Assembly: GCA_913054425.1 (NCBI GenBank)
Contig: CAJXJG010000002.1
Location: forward strand, 1-43,453
Direction of reading: 5' to 3'
Length of the DNA: 43,453 nucleotides
DNA from: an uncultured Fidelibacterota bacterium
GTDB taxonomy: Bacteria; Fidelibacterota; Marinisomatia; Marinisomatales; UBA8229
Within the stretch, counting starts at the first letter, position 1. Each line of letters opens with the position of its first letter. The position numbers and the translations under genes are program-made. Below the pieces are notes generated by a model that saw only the letters and a list, made by a program, of their open reading frames with translations, was not told the origin of the DNA and searched no databases. This document shows positions 18,241 to 25,127 of the stretch, piece by piece.

Positions 18241-19374
18241 ATGGTTCGTTGGGATAAGGTAATAAAAGGGATAAGTTTTCCACGCCCTAAAAATAATAAG
18301 GTGCCCGATTTTGCTTTTAGTGCTGTCAATTTTTCCGGGGATTTATATAATCCGGTGATTGATCAAATTTGGATAGATCAAAAGAGTGAAAAGCCAAAAT
18401 GGCCAGATAATAAACCTTATGCTGTTTGTATAACACATGATGTTGATGTGATTACTTTGCGATCCAAAAGAGAAAATATTCACCGAATTAAACACGTATT
18501 TAAAACATGGAGCCAACAAAAAACCAAGCAAAATTTGATTATTGCTTTTGAATCCCTTGAAAATATTATGAAAAGTATGTTCTCAAATCGAGGCCCTAAT
18601 CATCGAATTGAGGATTGGTTAACAGTAGAGCAGGAAGTGGGTGCGCGAGCCACCTTTTTCTTTGCCCCTGAATTTGTCCTAAAATCACACTTTACTGATT
18701 GCTGCTATAGGTATGATGATAAACTCAGATTTGAAGGCAAAAAAATTACTGTTGCGGATTTAATGAGAGAATTAAAAAGTCGGGGATGGGAGATAGGATT
18801 GCATCCGTCTTGGTTTTCTTACAATTCTGTGGATGAGATGAAATACCAGAAGGCACAGGTTGAAGAGGTGCTTGGATGTGAGATTGTAAGTGTCCGTCAG
18901 CACTTTCTCCATTTTGACAACAAAATAACACCCTCAGTCCAAGCAGCAGCAGGATTTAAATATGACAGTACTCTTGGTTTTAATGATAATATTGGATTTA
19001 AACGCGGTACTTCTTTTGCTTATCCATTTGTTAATTTAGTCAATAATGATACACTCCCTGTTTGGGAAATTCCTTTGATTATTCAGGATGGTGCAATGTT
19101 CCATCCTAAAAAAGGTATGCAACTAGATCAAAAGACAGCTCTGGAATATATTCAATTACTTGCGGAAAAAGTGAAAAGTGTTGGCGGTATACTGACTCTA
19201 CTTTGGCATCCCAATGCCAGTGCAGACGAAATATCTTGGCAGACCTTTCAAGAAACCCTGGCTATGTTAAAAAAAGATAATCCTTGGTTTGCAACAGTCC
19301 GTGAAGTTGGTGATTGGTGGAGAAAAAATGTGAATATAAATCTGGTGTCATTTATTGAAAATTTAGAGAAATAA
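18241..19374 (+). CDS. Polysaccharide deacetylase-like protein (NodB/CE4 superfamily)
   Basis: The protein has 377 residues. After an N-terminal extension it has AVCITHDVD (62-69), the divergent form of the CE4 metal-site motif, with D67 and D69 as candidate catalytic and metal residues. Further conserved elements are GWEIGLHPSW, VSVRQHFLHF and the C-terminal LLWHPNA. This version is common in exopolysaccharide clusters. It would remove N-acetyl groups from sugar residues. The canonical HSxxH second motif is not obvious, so activity is likely but not certain. The ATG at 18241 is four bases after the FemAB-like gene; the histidine kinase begins one base after its stop. Confidence 0.8.
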   Translation: MVRWDKVIKGISFPRPKNNKVPDFAFSAVNFSGDLYNPVIDQIWIDQKSEKPKWPDNKPYAVCITHDVDVITLRSKRENIHRIKHVFKTWSQQKTKQNLIIAFESLENIMKSMFSNRGPNHRIEDWLTVEQEVGARATFFFAPEFVLKSHFTDCCYRYDDKLRFEGKKITVADLMRELKSRGWEIGLHPSWFSYNSVDEMKYQKAQVEEVLGCEIVSVRQHFLHFDNKITPSVQAAAGFKYDSTLGFNDNIGFKRGTSFAYPFVNLVNNDTLPVWEIPLIIQDGAMFHPKKGMQLDQKTALEYIQLLAEKVKSVGGILTLLWHPNASADEISWQTFQETLAMLKKDNPWFATVREVGDWWRKNVNINLVSFIENLEK

Positions 19375-19375
19375 T

Positions 19376-20548
19376 ATGCGTCTCTATCAACATACGGGAA
19401 ACATCAAAGCCGGTTTGTTTGTCCTTGGTCTAGTACTGGTATCAGGATTAATGCTTTACACCCAATCGCTGGTTAAGAACCTGCGTGAGGATAACAGGGA
19501 GATTGTCCAACTTTATGCGGAATTAATGGCGAAAGCAGTCATTAACGACAGCGATGAAAACTTAAACTTCATCTTTGAGAATGTAATAAAAAAAGTTCAA
19601 TTCCCCATTGTTCAAACAAATGAAGAAGGAAAGCCATTGTCTTGGCGTAACCTTTTAGATAATAAAAAAACATCAGAGGATGTGAAACCAATTGTACGAG
19701 TTATGGATAAGCAAAATGATCCTATCTCACTTATTTATCATGATCCAATGACAGGAGAGGAACATGTTTGGGGAGTTCTTCATTTTGGAGATTCAAAACT
19801 TATTCAACGCTTAATCTGGTTGCCTTATTTTGAAATTGGAGCGATCTCCTTATTTATACTACTTGGTTTCGTTGGATTCTCCTTCATAAGAAACAGTGAA
19901 AAACAACACATCTGGGTGGGAATGGCCCGGGAAACTGCTCATCAACTTGGAACACCGGTATCAGCACTTATGGGGTGGGTGGACTGGCTTAGAAAAAACC
20001 CTGAAAAAACTTTGGATATTGTTGAAGAAATGGACGCAGATCTGAATCGTCTAAATCAAGTTAGTGAAAGGTTTAGCCAAATGGGTTCGATGCCCAAACT
20101 GGATGAAACCGATCTTTCTGAACTGATAAAAACAGTTGTGAATTACCTGGAGAAACGGCTCCCAACCAAGGGAAAGAGTCTTAAGATTGTGAATGAAATT
20201 ACCTCTAAAACAAATATAAATGCGAACGTAACACTTTTGTCTTGGGCAATTGAAAATGTCATCAAAAATGGAATTGACGCCATTACCCAAGAGAGTGGTG
20301 AGATTCGAATCCGTTTGTGTATAGAGAAAGAAGAAGTGCGAATTCAGATTCATGATAATGGCAAAGGTGTTGAGAAAAAAGACTGGAAAAATGTGTTTCG
20401 TCCCGGGTTTAGTACGAAGAACCGCGGCTGGGGAATGGGACTTTCCTTAACACAACGAATAATTCAGGATATTCACCGCGGGAAGATATTTATTAAATCT
20501 TCTTCACCCGTTTCAGGGACGACCTTTGAGATTATTCTTCCAACTTGA
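19376..20548 (+). CDS. Sensor histidine kinase
   Basis: The 390 residues show a membrane helix (about 11-29), a short extracytoplasmic domain, a second helix (about 156-173) and a kinase core. The H box is ETAHQLGTPVSAL with the phospho-accepting His at 189. The N box is ENVIKNGIDAI, G1 is DNGKGV and G2 is GWGMGLSL; all are intact. It should autophosphorylate in response to an envelope signal. No response regulator is encoded in the window, so it is an orphan. It starts one base after the deacetylase gene and is probably the last gene of the glycan transcript. Confidence 0.92.
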   Translation: MRLYQHTGNIKAGLFVLGLVLVSGLMLYTQSLVKNLREDNREIVQLYAELMAKAVINDSDENLNFIFENVIKKVQFPIVQTNEEGKPLSWRNLLDNKKTSEDVKPIVRVMDKQNDPISLIYHDPMTGEEHVWGVLHFGDSKLIQRLIWLPYFEIGAISLFILLGFVGFSFIRNSEKQHIWVGMARETAHQLGTPVSALMGWVDWLRKNPEKTLDIVEEMDADLNRLNQVSERFSQMGSMPKLDETDLSELIKTVVNYLEKRLPTKGKSLKIVNEITSKTNINANVTLLSWAIENVIKNGIDAITQESGEIRIRLCIEKEEVRIQIHDNGKGVEKKDWKNVFRPGFSTKNRGWGMGLSLTQRIIQDIHRGKIFIKSSSPVSGTTFEIILPT

Positions 20549-20630
20549 ACTAACATAATAAAACCGGATTTCGAAGTTGCCCTGAATTTATTTTTTAAGG
20601 GGTTATTAATTTTTACTCGAAAAATTTGAA

Positions 20631-21299
20631 TCATTTTGGATATTGAATCAATCTGTAGTGTTTTCCTTCCACATAATTTCGCCTGGTGAGAGGATTGCTT
20701 GTACAGAAATTGGCAAATTCACTGTCTATAAATCGGTACAGTAAGTGGTCATCCCTTTTCTCAGGTATTCCAAGTCGGGTTGTTTGAATTATCTGAGTCG
20801 GCGAAGCGCCAATATCTTCAATATAAAATCGATCAGGATCGAACTGTTGTTGATCCCATTTCTTGACTTTAAGCCCTAGAGACCTGCACAGGAGGGTCTG
20901 TCCAGCGCAGAGTCGTTCAATCGGGCGCACACCATTTCCATATTTTGGCGGGTTCAATTTCTGCATCATTGGAATCATTTTATCTGATGTTTTTTTATTT
21001 GTGCAAGGGTACCCGGATTTAATGAGTACAGCGTTTCCTGCTCCCCTGCAACTTACATTTAAGGAATCACCACCGCGTGCATAGTACATATAAATTGTAC
21101 CGGGGGACATAAACAATGCTTTTCGTTTGTCAGTATATCCCAGGGAAGCGTGGCTCCCTTTTTCATTCTGAAAATATGCTTCCGCTTCAATGATCCGTGC
21201 ACACAACCAGACATTATCATGCCGTACGCAGAGAAATTTACCTAGTAGCGCCTTAGCTGTTGTGGCCGCTTCCCGGTTGAAAAAGTCACCTGACAGCAT
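20631..21299 (-). CDS. DNA-3-methyladenine glycosylase, AAG/MPG family
   Basis: The 222 residues match the alkyladenine glycosylase family, which removes alkylated purines at the start of base-excision repair. Key positions are recognisable by alignment with human AAG: IIEAEAY gives the catalytic Glu (E40) and the stacking Tyr (Y42); GSHAS supplies the active-site His (H50); PGTIYMYY and SLNVSC supply the base-pocket Tyr and Asn (N81). The family's usual YGM segment is replaced by ARGGD, a local divergence. Its ATG lies two bases after the stop of the upstream arfB gene, so the two minus-strand genes form an operon. Confidence 0.87.
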   Translation of the reverse strand: MLSGDFFNREAATTAKALLGKFLCVRHDNVWLCARIIEAEAYFQNEKGSHASLGYTDKRKALFMSPGTIYMYYARGGDSLNVSCRGAGNAVLIKSGYPCTNKKTSDKMIPMMQKLNPPKYGNGVRPIERLCAGQTLLCRSLGLKVKKWDQQQFDPDRFYIEDIGASPTQIIQTTRLGIPEKRDDHLLYRFIDSEFANFCTSNPLTRRNYVEGKHYRLIQYPK

Positions 21300-21301
21300 T
21301 T

Positions 21302-21727
21302 TTACTCTTTTGACAGATCAATCGGTTGTCTCTGTTTTTTTATTTCGCTGCGATGATGTTTATTTTTTAATCGCTTTTCTTTAGATCTAACGGGGGGGGT
21401 CGTTTTTTTTCGTGGTTTTGATTTTTGTGCGGCTCGTTTAATAAGGGTGACTAAACGCTTAACTGAATCATCTCTGTTTCTAACCTGCGTACGATGACGA
21501 CGGGCATCGATAATCAGTATTCCATTATCTGTTATTTTTTTTCCTGAGATTTGAATCAGTCGTTTTTTTACGTCTTCAGGTAGGGATGTAGAATTGACTA
21601 CATCGAACCGAAGTTGGACAGCAGTTGAGGATTTATTCACATTTTGGCCACCCGGACCGGAGGAACGGATAAAATCGAAATGGAGTTCATTTTCATCAAT
21701 AGAAAGTGTTGAAGTGATGATTATCAT
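21302..21727 (-). CDS. arfB: Alternative ribosome-rescue factor ArfB (YaeJ), peptidyl-tRNA hydrolase
   Basis: The 141-residue protein has the release-factor catalytic loop SSGPGGQNVNK with GGQ at 26-28 and a basic C-terminal tail rich in Lys and Arg, the two features that define ArfB. It hydrolyses peptidyl-tRNA on ribosomes stalled at mRNA ends; the tail sits in the empty mRNA channel. Length is normal (E. coli 140). The tail-coding part contains an eight-base G run and an eight-base T run on the plus strand (21392-21399 and 21403-21410). It is divergent from yajC, with about 110 bases between them. Confidence 0.95.
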   Translation of the reverse strand: MIIITSTLSIDENELHFDFIRSSGPGGQNVNKSSTAVQLRFDVVNSTSLPEDVKKRLIQISGKKITDNGILIIDARRHRTQVRNRDDSVKRLVTLIKRAAQKSKPRKKTTPPVRSKEKRLKNKHHRSEIKKQRQPIDLSKE

Positions 21728-21784
21728 ACTTATAGATTAATAATGATAATCCGTTAACTCAAGCAGAATTCAAAACTGATTATC

Positions 21785-21813
21785 TTGTCATTCGGTGCGA
21801 ACATCGGTAATTT
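21785..21813 (+). promoter_or_regulatory. Possible sigma-70-like promoter for yajC
   Basis: TTGTCA (21785-21790) and TAATTT (21808-21813) are separated by 17 bases. They would place the transcript start near 21820, just ahead of the yajC ribosome-binding site. The -10 match is only partial and FCB promoters can differ, so this is tentative. Confidence 0.3.
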
Positions 21814-21825
21814 TCATCTTAATTT

Positions 21826-21832
21826 AAAGGAG
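21826..21832 (+). promoter_or_regulatory. Ribosome-binding site that sets the yajC start
   Basis: AAAGGAG lies six bases before the TTG at 21839. It is one of the few consensus Shine-Dalgarno sites in the window and decides the start against an upstream in-frame TTG at 21785. Confidence 0.75.
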
Positions 21833-21838
21833 TTACAA

Positions 21839-22183
21839 TTGGAAATAATATATGCATTATCCGGTGGCGGACAGCAAAATGGTGGAATCGCTGCATTTCT
21901 ACCATTTATTCTGATCATGTTCATCATTTATTTCCTGATGATTCGTCCCCAGACAAAACGCCAGAAAGAAAAACAAAATATGATTCAATCTCTTCAAAAG
22001 GGAGATAAGGTTATTACAATTGGCGGAGTTCATGGATCGGTGGTTGGTTTCAAACAGAAGGGGACAATTCTTATTCTGAAGGTTGGAAAAAATATGGATA
22101 TTTCCGTGAATCGTTCAGCAGTTGCCGGTTTATCAAAAAATATTTCGCCGGATGAAATTACAACGATTGATGGAAAAACCTGA
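21839..22183 (+). CDS. yajC: Sec translocon accessory protein YajC
   Basis: With the TTG start at 21839 the protein has 114 residues. It has a short N-terminal segment, one membrane helix (about 17-36) ending in MIRPQTKRQKE, and a cytoplasmic domain with LQKGDKVITIGGVHG, which are the YajC hallmarks. YajC associates with SecDF and YidC at the inner membrane. Length is typical (about 110). The stop TGA shares a base with the def ATG. secD and secF, frequent neighbours of yajC, are not here. Confidence 0.93.
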   Translation: MEIIYALSGGGQQNGGIAAFLPFILIMFIIYFLMIRPQTKRQKEKQNMIQSLQKGDKVITIGGVHGSVVGFKQKGTILILKVGKNMDISVNRSAVAGLSKNISPDEITTIDGKT

Positions 22184-22731
22184 TGGCAGTCAGGGATATT
22201 CTCAAGTATGGGAACCCGTTCCTCCGTACGCGCTGTAGAAATGTAGACGATTTTATAAAAGTGTCAAACCTGGTAGAGGATATGTTTGATACTATGTATG
22301 AAGAAGATGGAATAGGATTAGCTGCAAACCAAATTGGAGAGGATTTAAATCTGTTTGTGATTGATATCAGCCACACAGATGAAACCGAGCAACCACGAAT
22401 TTTTATTAACAGTAATATTCTTGAAAAAAAAGGTGAATGTATATCTGTTGAAGGATGTTTATCCATCCCGGGTATTCAGGTGGAACTAAAACGATCCGAA
22501 TTTATTACACTTCAATATTACTCATTGGAAGGTTCCCAAAAGAAAAAAGAATTTAATGGTCTATTAGCGCGTGCAATTCAGCATGAAATGGATCATTTGA
22601 ACGGAATCTTTATCGTTGACCGTTTAAGTGATCTGGTGAAAATGCAGTATAAAAAAGACCTTAAAGCGATTGAGCAGAATTCAGTAAAGGAATCAAAAGC
22701 GAGGAAAAAAAATCAGGGAATTGTCCTTTAA
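22183..22731 (+). CDS. def: Peptide deformylase
   Basis: The 182-residue protein has all three deformylase motifs: GIGLAANQ (43-50), EGCLS (90-94, metal ligand Cys92) and HEMDH (134-138, metal-binding His residues and catalytic Glu). It removes the formyl group from the N-terminal methionine of nascent proteins. It overlaps yajC by one base, so the two are translationally coupled. The partner enzyme gene fmt follows after 97 bases without a visible terminator. Confidence 0.97.
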   Translation: MAVRDILKYGNPFLRTRCRNVDDFIKVSNLVEDMFDTMYEEDGIGLAANQIGEDLNLFVIDISHTDETEQPRIFINSNILEKKGECISVEGCLSIPGIQVELKRSEFITLQYYSLEGSQKKKEFNGLLARAIQHEMDHLNGIFIVDRLSDLVKMQYKKDLKAIEQNSVKESKARKKNQGIVL

Positions 22732-22828
22732 TATTCATTTTTTTTCAATACAAAGTTGTAAGCTCAAAAGAAATTAGGACCCTGCTGCATATTCTGTCTT
22801 ATCAGTTCTTTTCTAAAGTATAATAACT

Positions 22829-23758
22829 ATGCGTATTATTTTTATGGGTAATCCGGAATTTGCTGTTCCAAGCCTGAAATGTCTGGTGCAATCTGACTAT
22901 GATGTGACCGCAGTGATGACAAATCCACCGAAGCAAATGGGCAGGGGTAATAAAGAACGGCGCTCTTCAATTGACGCTCAAGCAAGTGAATTGAACATCC
23001 CGGTAATTCATGCAGGTTTGTTAGATGCCCCTGCATTGATAAATCAGCTAAAAAAACTGACCCCAGAATTATTTGTAATTGTGGCTTACCGAATTCTCCC
23101 CAAAATATTACTTGAAATACCGTCAATTGGTTCAGTGAATTTACACGGTTCGCTGCTCCCTGCATATCGTGGCGCTGCTCCAATTCAGAGGGCAATTATG
23201 AATGGGGATAAGATGACAGGGTTGACAACCTTTCTGTTAAAGCCATCGGTGGATACGGGTGATATTTTACATCAGAAAATAGTAAAAATCCAACCGGATG
23301 ATACATATGGAATCTTATCTGAAAAAATGAGTCTGATTGGATCAGACCTGTTGTTAAAAACTATTAAAAATTTTCTGGGAAAAAATATTATTCCTATGGT
23401 ACAGGATAATTCAATTGCAACTACAGCTCCGAAGATTCAATCTGCAGAACGGATTATCAACTGGAAAGATAATGCTGTGAATATCGCTAACAGGATTCGA
23501 GGACTTAATCCAAAACCGGTAGCCCATACAACTTTGGAAAGTAAATGGTTAAAAATATTTCATGCCTCAACAGAAAATGGTACTCATAAATCAGCACCAG
23601 CTACAGTGATTGAGCGAACAAAGACGAAATTATTGGTTCAGACCGGTGAGGGTGGGTTATCCATTTTATCTCTTCAGCGGGAGGGGAAAAATCAGATGGA
23701 TATCCAAGAGTTTCTGCGAGGAACTTCTATTAAGGAGGGAGATCGGTTAGGAACCTGA
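22829..23758 (+). CDS. fmt: Methionyl-tRNA formyltransferase
   Basis: The 309-residue enzyme formylates initiator Met-tRNA using 10-formyl-tetrahydrofolate. The catalytic triad is present: Asn104 and His106 in VNLHGSLLPAYRGAAPIQ, and Asp142 in SVDTGDIL. A C-terminal OB-fold domain follows. The segment VAYRILP (85-91) is one residue shorter than the Proteobacterial VAYGxILP and resembles the Bacteroidota form VAFRMLP. There is no Shine-Dalgarno site before the ATG; a TATAAT ends five bases before it. A PASTA protein gene follows after 19 bases. Confidence 0.97.
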   Translation: MRIIFMGNPEFAVPSLKCLVQSDYDVTAVMTNPPKQMGRGNKERRSSIDAQASELNIPVIHAGLLDAPALINQLKKLTPELFVIVAYRILPKILLEIPSIGSVNLHGSLLPAYRGAAPIQRAIMNGDKMTGLTTFLLKPSVDTGDILHQKIVKIQPDDTYGILSEKMSLIGSDLLLKTIKNFLGKNIIPMVQDNSIATTAPKIQSAERIINWKDNAVNIANRIRGLNPKPVAHTTLESKWLKIFHASTENGTHKSAPATVIERTKTKLLVQTGEGGLSILSLQREGKNQMDIQEFLRGTSIKEGDRLGT

Positions 23759-23777
23759 CAACCATATATCTTATGTC

Positions 23778-24533
23778 ATGAAAAAACTATTTCATTTTGT
23801 AATTGTCATTTTCATTTTTTTCTGTATTATTCTATTGATCATGGAAACGCTTTTGATGCCTGCCTATGTCAGGTTTAGCCAAACAAGGAATTTGATAGAT
23901 GTGAAAGATCTTCCTTTGACAGTTGCTCTGTCCCGTCTTCATTCTGAAGGTTTTAAAGGAATTATAGAGGATACAATGTTAACTAATCTTGTATCTCCTA
24001 ATTTTATCATTGATCAATTCCCGCAACCGGATTCTCGCGTGAAACCGGGGCGAACGGTAAGGCTAAAAATTGCTCAGCCGGAGAAAATGGTTTCGGTTCC
24101 AAATCTTATAGGTCATTCGCATAGAAGCGCTGGAATCATGCTTCATCAATTAGGTTTAGTCATAGACACGATATACACAGAGTACAATCCTGCCTATCCC
24201 AAAGGGACGGTTGCCTGGCAGTCACCAAAGGGAAATGATTTTCTAAAGAAGGGGTGGGGTGTACATTTAACCATTAGTAAGGGTATGCCGCCAAATTTTT
24301 TCCAGGTTCCTAATCTCTTTGGGCTCAGCCAGGAAAAAGCTGAATTTGAATTAGAGCAAGCTGGATTGAAGCTGGGAAAGGTATCCTACGAACAAAATGA
24401 AGATCTGATTCCATTTACGGTATTGGATCAGTCTATTAAGGAAGGGACAGTTCTTGAAAACCCTAAAAAAATTGAGGTTACGGTAAGCGTGCTTAATTTA
24501 AATGATATTTTTAATCAAATGATGAATAAATAA
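23778..24533 (+). CDS. PASTA-domain membrane protein without a kinase domain
   Basis: The 251 residues comprise a signal-anchor helix (about 5-26) and three tandem PASTA domains outside the membrane (about 38-108, 110-178 and 180-247). The second and third begin with the typical VPNLIGHS and VPNLFGLS; the first is divergent. PASTA domains bind muropeptides in Ser/Thr kinases and penicillin-binding proteins. Neither a kinase nor a transpeptidase domain is present. In Firmicutes the PASTA kinase gene prkC also lies close behind fmt, so this may be a kinase-less positional relative. A role at the peptidoglycan is inferred. Confidence 0.87.
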   Translation: MKKLFHFVIVIFIFFCIILLIMETLLMPAYVRFSQTRNLIDVKDLPLTVALSRLHSEGFKGIIEDTMLTNLVSPNFIIDQFPQPDSRVKPGRTVRLKIAQPEKMVSVPNLIGHSHRSAGIMLHQLGLVIDTIYTEYNPAYPKGTVAWQSPKGNDFLKKGWGVHLTISKGMPPNFFQVPNLFGLSQEKAEFELEQAGLKLGKVSYEQNEDLIPFTVLDQSIKEGTVLENPKKIEVTVSVLNLNDIFNQMMNK

Positions 24534-24539
24534 GTTGGT

Positions 24540-25127
24540 ATGATCAGCAAAGGTGAAATTTCCCGAAAACTGATTCATGTAACAAACGTTATTATTCCGG
24601 TGGGTTATTTATTTATTTTTCCTTTCAAATTCCACATGTTAATCATTTTATTCTGTCTGTCGGTTTTATTTATCTTAGTAGATTTCTCTAGGACCCGTAT
24701 TAGTTGGTTAAATACTTTTTTCAAAAAAACATTTAATTTTATGCTTCGAACCCACGAGCTAGATGGGCAACTAACGGGAGCGACCTGGGTGGTAATAGGG
24801 TCTTTTTTGACTGTAGCGTTCTTTCAAAAAGAAATAGCAATTCTTGCGCTTTTATTTATGGGGTTAGGCGATACAACCGCTGGGATAATTGGATCTCAAT
24901 TTGGAAGGATTCGCATCTGGAATAAAACAGTTGAAGGCACCTTAGCGGGATTGGTTGTTTGTTTAATCGTAGCTGCCTTTTTTCCGGAGATTTCCTTTTG
25001 GGTCAGAACAGGGGGAGCTGTTTCCGCCATGATTGCTGAGCTTGTTCCTTTTCCGGTGGATGACAATGTACGGATTCCAATATTTTCCGGAACAATAATG
25101 ATGTTTTTAAGTTCTCTGGACGTATGA
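24540..25127 (+). CDS. CTP-dependent lipid kinase-like membrane protein (SEC59/phytol-kinase family)
   Basis: The 195-residue protein has about six hydrophobic segments and the family motifs ISRKLIHV near the N terminus, GLGDTTAGIIG followed by KTVEGTLAG, and PVDDNVRIP near the end. These define the dolichol/phytol/diacylglycerol kinase-like group (COG0170), related to phosphatidate cytidylyltransferases. The likely reaction is CTP-dependent phosphorylation of a polyprenol or diacylglycerol in the inner membrane; which lipid is unknown. It overlaps the next gene by four bases (ATGA). Confidence 0.82.
   Translation: MISKGEISRKLIHVTNVIIPVGYLFIFPFKFHMLIILFCLSVLFILVDFSRTRISWLNTFFKKTFNFMLRTHELDGQLTGATWVVIGSFLTVAFFQKEIAILALLFMGLGDTTAGIIGSQFGRIRIWNKTVEGTLAGLVVCLIVAAFFPEISFWVRTGGAVSAMIAELVPFPVDDNVRIPIFSGTIMMFLSSLDV

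Noticed and set aside
21785..21838. Longer yajC start at TTG 21785
   Set aside because: AAAGGAG six bases before TTG 21839 and the normal family length favour the shorter form; the upstream TTG may belong to a -35 element.
22819..22824. TATAAT immediately before fmt as a leaderless promoter
   Set aside because: It ends five bases before the ATG, which would place the transcript start at or after the start codon, and no matching -35 element is visible 17 bases upstream.
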